DNA of 34,643 bases from CAYMEV01 sp964389675 [NCBI: uncultured Candidatus Sumerlaeota bacterium] (lineage in GTDB: Bacteria > CAYMEV01): the NCBI GenBank assembly GCA_964389675.1, contig CAYMEV010000030.1, positions 1 to 34,643 on the forward strand, written 5' to 3'. The translations under genes were made by a program, and so were the position numbers. Positions 1 to 9,798 of the stretch are shown piece by piece. Under the pieces are notes generated by a model. The model was not told the origin of the DNA, ran no database searches, and was given only the letters and a program-made list of their open reading frames with translations. Position 1 is the first letter of the stretch. Each line of letters opens with the position of its first letter.

Positions 1-52
1 TCTTGATTTTTGCTCGGATTTATCGTATAAATGTTTTATAAGAGATTTTTAG

Positions 53-511
53 GTATTAAGGGAGTCTGTTTTTTATACCAGGCAGTCATATAAGCTTTAT
101 AAATCAAGCATTAAATCATCCATAGATTTTATACTCAAAAAAAGCAAAAGCCCCATGAGCATTAAGGAAATATATAATGATATAAGGAGGCTTAAAAAGA
201 AAAGCGTATCATTCGCCAAGGTGAGGAATATGGTCTATTCCAGCAGGGATTTCCTCACATGGGAAAGGGGCAGGTACATACATGTGCAAAGGCTGGTTTC
301 TGACCTTGACAGCCTTGAGAATATTGAAGCCCATATAATATCAGAGCTTGAGAGAAGAAGAGAAACCCTTTCCATCAGGGAAATATTCTCTTTTTTTTCA
401 GAGCAGTGCAGGGCAGAGAGGATAAACAACCCCTATGCCCTTTACTCCTGTCTGAAATACAGGGCAAACCCCTGTATCAGATATCCTTTATTTCCAAAAA
501 TTACCTTATAA
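53..511 (+). pseudogene. Remnant of an HTH-like protein, C-terminal part, with in-frame TAG
   Basis: The frame is open from 53 to a TAA at 509-511. The first ATG, at 155, has no Shine-Dalgarno sequence, and the translation before it (about 34 codons) already looks coding, so 155 is probably not a true start. In the same frame the window is open from base 2 to a TAG at 50-52, so one longer gene may have acquired a stop. The predicted protein is rich in charged helices, with an IKEIYNDIRRL-like helix, a YIHVQRL strand and an IREIFSFF helix. This suggests tandem winged-helix or HTH modules, but I cannot name the family. The 3' end overlaps the convergent C25 protease gene by 11 bases. TAG serves as a normal terminator elsewhere in the window (13152, 13717, 18735), so readthrough is unlikely. 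An alternative is a short intact gene starting at 155. Confidence 0.35.
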
Positions 512-3500
512 CAGCCATTGCATTTGTATTGCCGGTCGAAGTCATAAGCTCAAATTCTGCTGATGATGTTTTCCACAGATATAATGCACCGCTGGATGTT
601 GAACACATAATAAGGTCATCTTTATCATAGCCTGTAAATTTTCCTGCAAGGATCCTCTTGTATGAACCGTTTGCAAGAACAGTCCATTCCAGTGTGGAGT
701 ATGCATAATAATAGACATTATCCTGATAGGTAATAACAACCTCACATCCGGAATCTCCTGCAATATCGCCTGTTGCGATGGGATGCCCCTTTGTGGGGGT
801 CGCTATAAGTATCCTGTTCCACTGCAGGCCCTTTGAATCACCGCCTTTGGAAATCCATGTATGATCTGACCTTATATCCTTTGCAAGATCAATTATTTGG
901 TATTTTTCATAGATGCTCTTTTTCAGCTCAAATGACAGGTCCTTATCAGGAATATACCTGACCATATAGATCCCTATACCGCTGAATACGCATGCCATTT
1001 CATTATAGCCATCACCGGTAATATCTGCAGCTGCAACATCTAAGGGCTTTGCCATAAGAATAGTGGTGAATGAACCTGCTGAAAAATCATACAGGTAAAG
1101 CCTTTCGATTCCATCAAAGGTGGCAATAAGCTCATCTATTGAATCTGCATCCCTGTCCATGTCAACTGCATGAAGCATATCTGCAGGATACTGGATAATA
1201 TTTGACCATGATGATGTATCGTAATTAAATCTGTAGAGCCCATATGAAGTAAAGCTGGCAATAACCTCCTTTTTAGGCCCCGCTGCAGTCTTTGCCAGGG
1301 TAAAATCTATGGTGTCATAGACTGCAATATTTGTCCACTGCATTGTATTCTGATCATAATAATAGAGTCCAAAACCTGGTATAAGAGCAACAAATTCTAA
1401 AATACCATCTCCGGTAATATCGCCCGCCTCTATCCTTGATGCAGTACTTCCGCTGAATATATTGCTCCATGTTGAACCCTTTGTTTTTAGTGTTATTGGT
1501 TTTGATTGGCTGTAACTCCATGTATATAGGCCTTCTGCTCCTTCATCTTCAATGCTGATAACTGCATTCTCTGAAACAATGTCAGGCTCCCATCTGACAT
1601 AGTCCACCCAGCCTGTGTCATCATTCTCTTCAACATACTCATCCTTATCATAGACCCACTCAAGGACATTTGTCCCTTCCTCTATCTCGTATGTCTTTTC
1701 CTGCCAGTCAACTACACCGCAGATAGCGTCCATCTCAGTGCTGTTTATATAGAAACGGAGATAATCATAATCATCCTCTGAAGATACCTTCCAGTGAAAT
1801 GTCAGTGTCCCGGGACCCGTTACCTCCGTGCTTAATGTAGTGGTTGAATTATTGCCTATTGCTCCGCTTCTTGCAGATGAACCCCCATAATAATAATTAT
1901 CGCTCTGCCCGTACCAGACATATTCCCCGCCTGCACTTGAGCTTGTGCTCCAGACAAGGGATGTATTGTCAAGTGCTTCACCCAGAGGCATAGAGTGAGT
2001 AAAAACATTTGCCTCATTGGAATAAGCTGAATTTTCAGATGCATTGTATGCCCTTACCCTGTAATAATAGCTCGTATTTGCAGAAAGGCCCGAATCCTGA
2101 TAACTGGAAACATTTGCGCCGACAGTACCTGCCTGGCTCCATGTTCCTGATGAACCGGTTTTTCTATCTACCTTAAACCCTGTCTCATTATCAGAATTAT
2201 CAGTCCAGGTAAGGTTGACCTGGCTTGATGAAACAGCAGTTGCCTGAAGGTTTGAAGGGGCTGATATATTGCTCTGCACATCTTTGTGAGCTGTAATTGA
2301 TGGATCGCCGAGGTGGTTCAGTGCAAAATGCACCCATCTGAAAGCATAGTCGGAATCAGCAGAGCCTGTCATCTGGATCTTTGCCTGGGTAAATCCCGCA
2401 CCTACAATATTCTGATATGTTGTATCCAGAGTATATCTGAATATCCAGTCATTATACTGAAAAGAAGGGCCGTGTGTATCATAGCTGTTATAGCCTATAC
2501 CGTACCTGGATGCTCCAAGGTAAGCAACAGCACCTCCGTCGGCATTCCTGATAAAAGCCTCTCCCAGGCATGGGTCTGAAGCCCCTGAAACCTCAGGGTC
2601 AAAAGCATTGGTAATACATGCAATAGTAACAACTATACCCGGAATATTGTCAAGCGCAAGAGCGCTTGAAGAGGTGAAATCACTTCCTGATTCCATGGCC
2701 CATATGGTTACATTACCATGTGTCGCCATATGGAAGAAATTCATCCCCTGGTTCAGCAAAGCTGAGAGGGTGGCAACAGAGACAGTAGCATTCGTATCAT
2801 AAAGAGTATTCTTATTATGCCCCGACCAGTAGGGTTCTATAAAATCTGAATACATGACCTCGCTCTTTGCTTCGGCATCACCTGAATAATAAAAAAGCTG
2901 GACGCCTGACAGAAGCAGGTTCTTCGGGAAGCTCGAATCTGAAGCTGCATCGATATATTCCCCTACCTTTGCCATATAATCCAGTATCTGCTGTGATTCC
3001 CTTACTGCCAGCCTGCCAATGATTACATCAGGAGATATATCTGCATTATCGCCGCTCATTTCACCGACATAGGAATCACCGTCGGCATTCCAGTCGAACT
3101 GGTCGTCAAAACAGCTGTAGAAGACATCGCCAGGCAATGTATTATCTGTCTCTTTTGCGAAGTCAAGATATCCGTACAGATTCTGGTCATGGACGCTGTA
3201 TGTTGAGCTTGTGCCTCCATCTCCTATAAGAAATACATATGTTATATTATTGTTCTGGACATAGTCATATATGCAGTTCTTGATCTTCATCTGTGTTGTA
3301 GATCCCGAATATGCTGATGTAATCTCAGATACTGTAATTATATCTGAGCTTATGCCTGCACCTGCCCTGAAGGTTGCATAACTCTGAGCTGCTGATTCAA
3401 ATGTGCTGGTAGTTATTATAAGCATATCATAATCAGTCTTCGCACGTACCGGATTCATCTTCTCAGGATAAAAAATGGCTATATCAGCCGGGTTAACCAC

Positions 3501-4100
3501 TGATCTGGATATAATATCATTAAAGACTGAATTTGGCCTGTAATAAACAGGGCTCTTTTCCTTTTTATAGCTGCATAAAACCTCGAAGGATACATCCTGA
3601 TACAATGACAGCTGGCCTGTATTTGTATCATAAATAAAGGGGTAATAGCTGAAATAAAGTATATTGAATCCCCTGGTCTTCTCTATGGAATGAAAAACAA
3701 TCCTACTGGAAGGATAAACTTTCCCGCTTTTGTATACTGAAGGATCAGCTCCTATTTCCGAAAACCTGGGTTTTGATATTATCTCATAACCCTGAAAGGG
3801 ATAAGGGATCATTTCTCCTAAAATGACTCTGTCTCTCTCGTCCAGTATGATATCCTTTACTTCACATTCTGCAGGTACAAGAACCCTGATCATATAGGCA
3901 GGGATATCAGGTTCTCCTTCCTTTGCAAGTGAATAAGCATTTGGATCGCTGTAGGATATCCTGTAATAATCCTTATACGGCTCCATGCGAACTTTATCAG
4001 CATCAAAGCAGATGTCAAAACGTACAGTTCCTGCAAAACATATATTACTTACAGCAGCCAATAGAATAAGCATAAAAGCAAACCTGGCGACTTTGTACAT
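501..4100 (-). CDS. Secreted gingipain-like cysteine protease (peptidase C25) with FN3 and propeller-like C-terminal domain
   Basis: The protein has 1199 residues and is predicted to be an exported cysteine endopeptidase. A signal peptide (about 1-23, ending CFAG) is followed by a C25-type propeptide region (about 24-205). The caspase-like C25 catalytic domain spans about 220-605. The catalytic pair is visible as His461 in MATHGN and Cys495 in TIACIT, and the family signature ALNHLGDPSI lies at 593-602. Next come one fibronectin-III domain (about 612-702), a beta-sandwich-like module (about 706-840, with WKVSSE and VDW motifs), and a 350-residue C-terminal domain (846-1199). The FN3, sandwich and C-terminal domains are shared with the M12B protease just upstream, and the C-terminal domain also with the protein at 16528-18735. 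No canonical T9SS sorting domain is seen. The Shine-Dalgarno sequence is weak (AGGGGG). A possible promoter is TTGATT, 17 bases, TACCAT. Confidence 0.9.
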   Translation of the reverse strand: MYKVARFAFMLILLAAVSNICFAGTVRFDICFDADKVRMEPYKDYYRISYSDPNAYSLAKEGEPDIPAYMIRVLVPAECEVKDIILDERDRVILGEMIPYPFQGYEIISKPRFSEIGADPSVYKSGKVYPSSRIVFHSIEKTRGFNILYFSYYPFIYDTNTGQLSLYQDVSFEVLCSYKKEKSPVYYRPNSVFNDIISRSVVNPADIAIFYPEKMNPVRAKTDYDMLIITTSTFESAAQSYATFRAGAGISSDIITVSEITSAYSGSTTQMKIKNCIYDYVQNNNITYVFLIGDGGTSSTYSVHDQNLYGYLDFAKETDNTLPGDVFYSCFDDQFDWNADGDSYVGEMSGDNADISPDVIIGRLAVRESQQILDYMAKVGEYIDAASDSSFPKNLLLSGVQLFYYSGDAEAKSEVMYSDFIEPYWSGHNKNTLYDTNATVSVATLSALLNQGMNFFHMATHGNVTIWAMESGSDFTSSSALALDNIPGIVVTIACITNAFDPEVSGASDPCLGEAFIRNADGGAVAYLGASRYGIGYNSYDTHGPSFQYNDWIFRYTLDTTYQNIVGAGFTQAKIQMTGSADSDYAFRWVHFALNHLGDPSITAHKDVQSNISAPSNLQATAVSSSQVNLTWTDNSDNETGFKVDRKTGSSGTWSQAGTVGANVSSYQDSGLSANTSYYYRVRAYNASENSAYSNEANVFTHSMPLGEALDNTSLVWSTSSSAGGEYVWYGQSDNYYYGGSSARSGAIGNNSTTTLSTEVTGPGTLTFHWKVSSEDDYDYLRFYINSTEMDAICGVVDWQEKTYEIEEGTNVLEWVYDKDEYVEENDDTGWVDYVRWEPDIVSENAVISIEDEGAEGLYTWSYSQSKPITLKTKGSTWSNIFSGSTASRIEAGDITGDGILEFVALIPGFGLYYYDQNTMQWTNIAVYDTIDFTLAKTAAGPKKEVIASFTSYGLYRFNYDTSSWSNIIQYPADMLHAVDMDRDADSIDELIATFDGIERLYLYDFSAGSFTTILMAKPLDVAAADITGDGYNEMACVFSGIGIYMVRYIPDKDLSFELKKSIYEKYQIIDLAKDIRSDHTWISKGGDSKGLQWNRILIATPTKGHPIATGDIAGDSGCEVVITYQDNVYYYAYSTLEWTVLANGSYKRILAGKFTGYDKDDLIMCSTSSGALYLWKTSSAEFELMTSTGNTNAMAVIR

Positions 4101-4146
4101 AAAAATACCCCCTGATTATATTATATTTATATCATTGATATACATT

Positions 4147-4160
4147 GGTACCTATGGTAC
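4147..4160. promoter_or_regulatory. Small inverted repeat in the upstream region of the C25 protease gene
   Basis: GTACC (4148-4152) and GGTAC (4156-4160) form a short dyad around TAT, about 50 bases upstream of the C25 protease start. On the minus strand it overlaps the possible -10 (TACCAT) of a weak promoter whose -35 would be TTGATT, 17 bases further upstream. The position would suit an operator, but a five-base dyad can arise by chance. Confidence 0.2.
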
Positions 4161-4214
4161 AGCGCTTTCATAGAAAAATCAATCTTTTTTACCTTTTTTC
4201 GGAAATATTTGAGA

Positions 4215-4240
4215 GGCAGGCGCCTTAACAGGCGCCTGCC
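4215..4240 (-). terminator. GC-rich hairpin 3' of the M12B protease gene
   Basis: GGCAGGCGCC (4215-4224) and GGCGCCTGCC (4231-4240) form a perfect 10-bp stem with a TTAACA loop. It begins 20 bases after the stop of the metalloprotease gene. No strong U-tract follows on the minus strand, so termination may be incomplete or the hairpin may protect the transcript's 3' end. It separates the two protease genes. Confidence 0.6.
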
Positions 4241-4259
4241 CATTATTTTGGAAAAATAG

Positions 4260-7200
4260 CTATCTTATTGTAGCCATGGCATTGCTGTCACCCGCTGGTG
4301 ATATCAGCTCATAGGACGCTGTGGATGTTTTCCTTAAGTATATATCGCCATTGCTTGTAGCGCACATAATAAGGTCATCCTTTTCCCCTCCTGTGAACCT
4401 TCCGGATATTACCCTCTTGAATGAACCATTTATCAGTGTTGCCCATGATGATGTGTTATATGTATAAAAGGACAATTTCCCTCCGTATGTCATAAAAACT
4501 TCGGCACCTGCATCATCGCTGATATCTCCAGCCGCAATAAGATGGCCGGATGTTGGTGTACCCCATGTCAGCCTGTTCCATTGCAGGCCTCTGCTGTTCT
4601 TCGGCATCCATTCATGATTCCTCTCAATATCATTCAGATCAAACACCACATATTTTTCATCCAGAGTTTTCTCCATCTCCTGAAGCATGTTTTTCTCCGG
4701 TATGTACCTGACCATATAGACCCCTATACCGTCAAAAACGCATACCATCTCATAATTTCCGTCACAGGTTACATCAGCTGAAATTACCTGGGATGGCTTT
4801 GCCATCAGTATGGTAGTAAAACCGCTTGTATTGAAATCATACAGGTACATCCTGTTAATGCCTGTAAATGTTGCTATAAGTTCATCAATGCCTGAGGTGT
4901 CCCTGTCAATATTGACTGCATGCAAAAGGTCGGCAGGATACTGTATTATGCTCGACCATGAGGAGGCATCAAAGTCATACTTATAAAGGCCATAACTGCT
5001 GAAGGATGCTATTACCTGTTTTTTGACCCCGGCAGATGTCCTTGCAAGGGTAAAATCAAGGGTGTCATATGTCGCAAGGTTAGTCCAGCTGGCTGTTCCA
5101 GGATTATAGTAATAAAGGCCATACCCGTCTATCAGCGCGACAAAATCAAAGATTCCGTCCCCTGTTATATCAGCTACATCTATCTTTGATGCAGTAACAT
5201 TATTGAAGATCTTATTCCATGAAGATCCCTTCTCACTCTGCATGTTAGATTTAGACTCCGTATAGCCCCAGGTATATATTCCCTTTGCAGATGTATTTTC
5301 TATGCTTATTACAGCCTCATCCTGAGGAAACTCCATTTCAAAATCCACATAATCAAGGTATGCAGTATCAAGGTAGGATGAACCGGATGGATCCTTGACA
5401 TAGAACCACTCCAGCTGATGGCTTCCCGGCTCAATTGCATAGGCCTGCTGAACCCAGTCTACCTGGCCGCTGATCTGGTCCTGCGGTGTTCCATCTATAA
5501 AGAAGATGAAGAGATCCATATTCTCTTCTGATGATACCTTCCAGTAGAATGAAAGGTCTCCAGGGCCTTCCACAGTTGTCATAACACCCGTTTCTTCTCC
5601 ATGGGTTATGGCACCTGCCTGTCCCGCAGAGTTACCGTGGTAATAATCCCCGTCCTGGCCGTGCCAGTATGTATAATTTACTGTTCCTGTCGTATTCCAT
5701 ATAAGCTCAGCATTATCAAGGGCAATCTCCAGCGGATATGCCACAAGTGTCGTACTGTTTGTCTCGTTAGAATAAGGGGATATACCGTAATCATTATAGG
5801 CGCTTACCCTGTAGTAGTATGTAGTTACCGGCGTAAGCCCTGTATCATTGTAATATGTTGTCTCAGCAGGCAATGTTGTAATTTCTGCCCATGTCCCTGT
5901 TGAGCCTGCCTTTCTCTCAACAGCAAACCCCGTTTCATTTGTGGACATGTCAATCCAGTTAAGGTCTATCTGCGATGAGGAAAATGGTACTGATGCCAGC
6001 GAAGCAGGAGGCATAGGCGGAATATCAAATGTAGTGTCATAGGCCTCATTGGAAAAAGATGAGTCGCCTGCATTATTATATGCACATACCCTGTAATAAT
6101 AGGTCGTATTATAATTCAGCCCTGTATCGCTGTAGTATGTATAATTTGCCCCGACTGTCGTTATCTGGCCCCATGTCCCTCCGGCACCTGTTTTCCTTTC
6201 TATCTTAAAACCTGTTTCATTGCTGGAATTATCAGTCCAGCTTATGCCTATCTCAGATGATGAAACAGCCGTTGCTGACAGCCCTGATGGAGCATCTGGG
6301 ACTGACCTGTATGCAGCAATGACATGCTTTACCTCTCTGATGTCCCTGGCATTATCACCATCATTTACATCACCCGTTGCCACTCCCATGTGGTTTACAC
6401 TTGGATTTGAAAAATAGGCTACCCTTGAATGAGTCTGGCCGTCAGCAAAGTATGTCCCGCTTTCATAGGTCATTACGGAACAGTATCTGTTAGAATCAGA
6501 ACCAACCCATCTCCATCCTGCGGAGTAGCTGAAAAGCCCCGGGCCCGGCTGGACATTCTGCTGTTTGTGATGGTGAGCACCCATATTATGCCCTGCTTCA
6601 TGAATTGTCGTATATGTCCATGAAGCCTGCTGTACCCTTGATATTGCAAAAGCGTAATCCGGAAGCCCGTTAATTGTATTCAGCTGCCACCCCAGTCCCC
6701 CGGTATCCTCAACATAGGTAAACAATCCTACAAGGTCAGCACAGTATGTATCCCTCCATGTATGGACTTCATCCATATAGCCGTCAGTATATGTAAGCCT
6801 GTCCAGGTCAGTATATGAGCTTCCGCTTTCTGTATAGGTAACCTGTGCAGAATGCACCAGGGTCATTGTTACAATGGTAAGGCTGTTGTCCAGTGTCAGC
6901 TGGGCTTTCTGCATCGCCTGGGATATTGTATTGCTTATCCCGCTTTCATTTGAGCTTGCCCAGGAACTTGCTGCAGGAGTGTAAACTATCATTATATCGA
7001 TCGTTGCAGGATCTGATGGCCCGAGGTCCTTCCCATGGGGCCCTGCCTCCCCATCGACCTGAGATTCTTTTTTAGTATCTGCAATGGAGGGAGGTATCAA
7101 AACCGGCATGCTCTCAAGCTTATCCATAAATCTCATGTCAATTTCCATAAGGTAATGGGTCATGGTTTCCGGATTGCCTGTAATGATATAGTGCTCGCCC

Positions 7201-7607
7201 CTCTCAGGAATTTCTATTTCACCCAGGCTTCTGCCTTCAGTAGTGGATATTATAAGGTATCCATGCTCATATCCCTCAATTCGGGCCCTTATTGCCAGTG
7301 TGCCGTTTATATTGACACTTGTCCTGTCTATTATTGCTGTATAACGGCTGTCTGAAAAGAGATCCAGGATAACCCTGTCACCGGATTCTGCAATATCCTG
7401 AGACCTGAATTCTTCTGAGATTACTGCCTCCTTATATCTTGATACAGCGTCTGAATTGTCATAGAACCACAGGTCAGCCTCCGCAGTGCCGGAATATTTT
7501 TCTGATTTGCAGTCCTCGAAAAGGCTGTATTCAGAACCTGCCTGTGCAGAAAATGTAAAAGCCATAAAAATAAGAATTGTGCAAATAATAGTATAAAACC
7601 ATTTCAT
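4260..7607 (-). CDS. Secreted reprolysin-like zinc metalloprotease (M12B-type) with two FN3 and propeller-like C-terminal domain
   Basis: The protein has 1115 residues and is predicted to be an exported metallopeptidase. A signal peptide (about 1-23, ending SAQAG) precedes a pro-region (about 25-195). The catalytic domain (about 200-435) carries the zinc site HEAGHNMGAHH at 336-346. His336, His340 and His346 would bind zinc, Glu337 is the general base, and Met379 in CSVMTY is the met-turn. Two FN3 domains follow (about 437-527 and 533-623), then a beta-sandwich-like module (about 626-757) and the 350-residue C-terminal domain (764-1115), all closely matching the C25 protease downstream. The Shine-Dalgarno sequence is moderate (AAGGGG). 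The upstream promoter has a consensus TATAAT -10, so the gene is probably transcribed separately from the kinase operon that ends 133 bases upstream. Confidence 0.9.
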   Translation of the reverse strand: MKWFYTIICTILIFMAFTFSAQAGSEYSLFEDCKSEKYSGTAEADLWFYDNSDAVSRYKEAVISEEFRSQDIAESGDRVILDLFSDSRYTAIIDRTSVNINGTLAIRARIEGYEHGYLIISTTEGRSLGEIEIPERGEHYIITGNPETMTHYLMEIDMRFMDKLESMPVLIPPSIADTKKESQVDGEAGPHGKDLGPSDPATIDIMIVYTPAASSWASSNESGISNTISQAMQKAQLTLDNSLTIVTMTLVHSAQVTYTESGSSYTDLDRLTYTDGYMDEVHTWRDTYCADLVGLFTYVEDTGGLGWQLNTINGLPDYAFAISRVQQASWTYTTIHEAGHNMGAHHHKQQNVQPGPGLFSYSAGWRWVGSDSNRYCSVMTYESGTYFADGQTHSRVAYFSNPSVNHMGVATGDVNDGDNARDIREVKHVIAAYRSVPDAPSGLSATAVSSSEIGISWTDNSSNETGFKIERKTGAGGTWGQITTVGANYTYYSDTGLNYNTTYYYRVCAYNNAGDSSFSNEAYDTTFDIPPMPPASLASVPFSSSQIDLNWIDMSTNETGFAVERKAGSTGTWAEITTLPAETTYYNDTGLTPVTTYYYRVSAYNDYGISPYSNETNSTTLVAYPLEIALDNAELIWNTTGTVNYTYWHGQDGDYYHGNSAGQAGAITHGEETGVMTTVEGPGDLSFYWKVSSEENMDLFIFFIDGTPQDQISGQVDWVQQAYAIEPGSHQLEWFYVKDPSGSSYLDTAYLDYVDFEMEFPQDEAVISIENTSAKGIYTWGYTESKSNMQSEKGSSWNKIFNNVTASKIDVADITGDGIFDFVALIDGYGLYYYNPGTASWTNLATYDTLDFTLARTSAGVKKQVIASFSSYGLYKYDFDASSWSSIIQYPADLLHAVNIDRDTSGIDELIATFTGINRMYLYDFNTSGFTTILMAKPSQVISADVTCDGNYEMVCVFDGIGVYMVRYIPEKNMLQEMEKTLDEKYVVFDLNDIERNHEWMPKNSRGLQWNRLTWGTPTSGHLIAAGDISDDAGAEVFMTYGGKLSFYTYNTSSWATLINGSFKRVISGRFTGGEKDDLIMCATSNGDIYLRKTSTASYELISPAGDSNAMATIR

Positions 7608-7648
7608 AATATTTCCCCTTCTATTATTAATTTTTTACTTTTTTATCC

Positions 7649-7678
7649 ATTATAGCAGTTTAGTATGCATTAATGCAA
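7649..7678 (-). promoter_or_regulatory. Sigma-70-like promoter of the M12B protease gene with palindromic -35 region
   Basis: On the minus strand TTGCAT (7678-7673) is followed after 18 bases by a consensus TATAAT (7654-7649), about 40 bases before the protease start. A perfect 12-base palindrome, TGCATTAATGCA (7666-7677), overlaps the -35 element, where a repressor could bind. Confidence 0.5.
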
Positions 7679-7740
7679 TCTTTTATAAAATATTTTCTTT
7701 TCTTTCCATATTTCATGCTGGTCTATTATGCATCATAAGG

Positions 7741-9798
7741 TCATTTCCCCTTAAGCAGATGGCTTACCTTTACTGATATATCTCTAATTGTAAACGGTTT
7801 CTGGATAAATGGCACACTTGCACCTGCAACACCCTGGTCTGCTACTACATCAGGAGAATATCCGGACATGAAAAGAAGCTTTATATCCGGGTGGATCTTT
7901 ATCATCTTACTCCCCAGTTCCCTGCCGTTCATTTCGGGCATTATAACATCAGTTATCAGCAGGTCCAGATTATCAGTGATCTCATTTGCCAGTTTGAGGG
8001 CTTCACCTGCTGACCTGGCCGTAAAGACCTTGTAGCCCAGCTGTTCAAGTATTGCCTTGCTTATCCTCAGGATCTCATCCTCATCTTCCACAAGAAGTAT
8101 TGTTTCACCATTCCCCAGTGCAATGTCCTCATCTTCTTCCTCACAGGCATCTTCGAGATTACCATCATATCTTGGCAAATATACCCTGAAAACACTGCCC
8201 TTGCCCGGCTCGCTTTTCACATCAATAAAGCCGTTGTTCTGCTTAACTATCCCGTACACTGTCGCAAGGCCAAGCCCGGTACCCTTTCCAACATCCTTGG
8301 TGGTATAGAATGGTTCAAACAGCTTTTTCAATGTTTCTTCGTCCATACCGCAACCGTCGTCGCTTACAGCAAGCATTACAAAATCCCCCTGCAGATATCC
8401 TGAGTGTTCTCTGCAGTAATCTTCATCAAAACTCAGCATGCCTGTTTCAATGGTTAGCATGCCTACGCCCTCTATTGCATCGCTTGCATTTACGCATAAA
8501 TTTACAAGTATCTGGTCAAGCTGTGTGGGGTCCATGTTAACATGCCATAACCCGCTCTTAGGCAGCCAGACTATGTCGATATCCTCGCTTATAAGCCTTC
8601 TGAGCATCTTCAGCATACCTTCAACAGTCTCATTCATATCTATAATATGCGGTTCAACAGCCTGCTTTCTGGCAAATGCCAGCAGCTGTCTTGTAAGTGC
8701 AGATGCCCTGTCAATACAGTGCATAATATCAACTGAAAATTCATGGGCTTTATTATCCTCGGGAAGTTCATTTAACAGCATCTCATTATAACCGAGCATG
8801 CTCTGAAGGATATTATTGAAATCATGGGCAATACCCCCGGCCAGCCTTCCCACGGACTCCATTTTCTGTGCATGGGTCAGCTGTGCATGAAGCCTTTCCT
8901 GTTCCTCTTCGGCCCTTTTTCTCTCAGTTATATCAGTAAAGACTATGAAATCAAATCCCCCGCTCGTGGACATCCTGAATTCTATCTCTTTGACCGTTCC
9001 GTCCCTGCATCTTACAGGGTACTCCATTGGCTTTATATCTGATCCGGCAGTTCTGGCCTTTTTGACCATTTCAAGCCATTCCTGCCTGAAATGCATTCTG
9101 ATCTCTTCATCAGGAAATGCATTACTCTGCCAGGCTTCAACATCAGGCGTATCATCAAGCGTATAACCGAACATGGATGTAAACTTCTTGCTTGCATAGA
9201 TCCCCACACCTTCTTTGTTTGTGATAATGACACCAACAGGGGCAGTATCTGCAAAAAGCCTGAAGCGTGACTCACTTTCCCTTAATGCCTCTTCAGCTTC
9301 AAGCCTTTCCTTCATCTGATTCTCTACCTCAAGCACCTTCTGCTCAAGCTTCTTCACAAGCCTTTCGCTGTATAGCTTCAGTGCCTCTTCCTCGTGTACT
9401 GAAGGCTTTGCAAGGGACCCTCCATGCTTCCTGTATTCCTCCATAAGCCCATTGACAGCATTTATAAACACATCCGGCTCACAGGGCTTTTCAATAAACC
9501 TGTCTGCGCCTATCTTCAGCGCGAACTCTTCATCCTGGGCACTGGTATATGTTGCAGTATATATTATAAATGGAATAATTCGCAGTTTTTCATCGGTCTT
9601 TACCTTTCTTAAAAGCTGGAAACCGTCCATTACAGGCATGAGAATATCGCTTATTATCATGTCAATCCCGCCCTTTTTTATTATATCCATTGCCTCTGCC
9701 CCGTTTGAAGCAAAGATGGTGTGGTACCCGTTTCCTTTAAGCAGGCTCTCCAGCAGATACCGGTTTTCTTCATGGTCATCAACAATGAGAATATTCAT
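7741..9798 (-). CDS. Hybrid histidine kinase, REC-PAS-HisKA-HATPase-REC
   Basis: This soluble hybrid sensor kinase of 685 residues has no membrane segment. An N-terminal receiver carries phospho-acceptor Asp51 (ISDILMP) and Lys104. A coiled linker (about 135-172) and a PAS domain (about 173-295) follow. The HisKA region has phospho-accepting His325 in GGIAHDFNNIL. The ATPase domain has Asn437 in its N box and a DDGCGM box at 480-485. A C-terminal receiver (about 565-685) has Asp617 and Lys667. I chose the ATG at 9798 over the TTG at 9831: AAGGAGG precedes it at good spacing, and its ATG overlaps the stop of the receiver gene as ATGA, which implies translational coupling. There is no DNA-binding output domain, so the phosphoryl group presumably moves to another protein. 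It is the last gene of a three-gene operon. Confidence 0.9.
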   Translation of the reverse strand: MNILIVDDHEENRYLLESLLKGNGYHTIFASNGAEAMDIIKKGGIDMIISDILMPVMDGFQLLRKVKTDEKLRIIPFIIYTATYTSAQDEEFALKIGADRFIEKPCEPDVFINAVNGLMEEYRKHGGSLAKPSVHEEEALKLYSERLVKKLEQKVLEVENQMKERLEAEEALRESESRFRLFADTAPVGVIITNKEGVGIYASKKFTSMFGYTLDDTPDVEAWQSNAFPDEEIRMHFRQEWLEMVKKARTAGSDIKPMEYPVRCRDGTVKEIEFRMSTSGGFDFIVFTDITERKRAEEEQERLHAQLTHAQKMESVGRLAGGIAHDFNNILQSMLGYNEMLLNELPEDNKAHEFSVDIMHCIDRASALTRQLLAFARKQAVEPHIIDMNETVEGMLKMLRRLISEDIDIVWLPKSGLWHVNMDPTQLDQILVNLCVNASDAIEGVGMLTIETGMLSFDEDYCREHSGYLQGDFVMLAVSDDGCGMDEETLKKLFEPFYTTKDVGKGTGLGLATVYGIVKQNNGFIDVKSEPGKGSVFRVYLPRYDGNLEDACEEEDEDIALGNGETILLVEDEDEILRISKAILEQLGYKVFTARSAGEALKLANEITDNLDLLITDVIMPEMNGRELGSKMIKIHPDIKLLFMSGYSPDVVADQGVAGASVPFIQKPFTIRDISVKVSHLLKGK

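Noticed and set aside
501-845. T9SS C-terminal sorting domain expected from the gingipain resemblance
   Set aside because: The C-terminus of the C25 protein carries no typical T9SS sorting motif; its last 350 residues are the propeller-like domain shared with neighbours.
8057-9166. Several plus-strand reading frames of 70-117 codons across the kinase genes
   Set aside because: They are antisense shadows of conserved REC, PAS and kinase domains and lack ribosome binding sites and plausible protein content.
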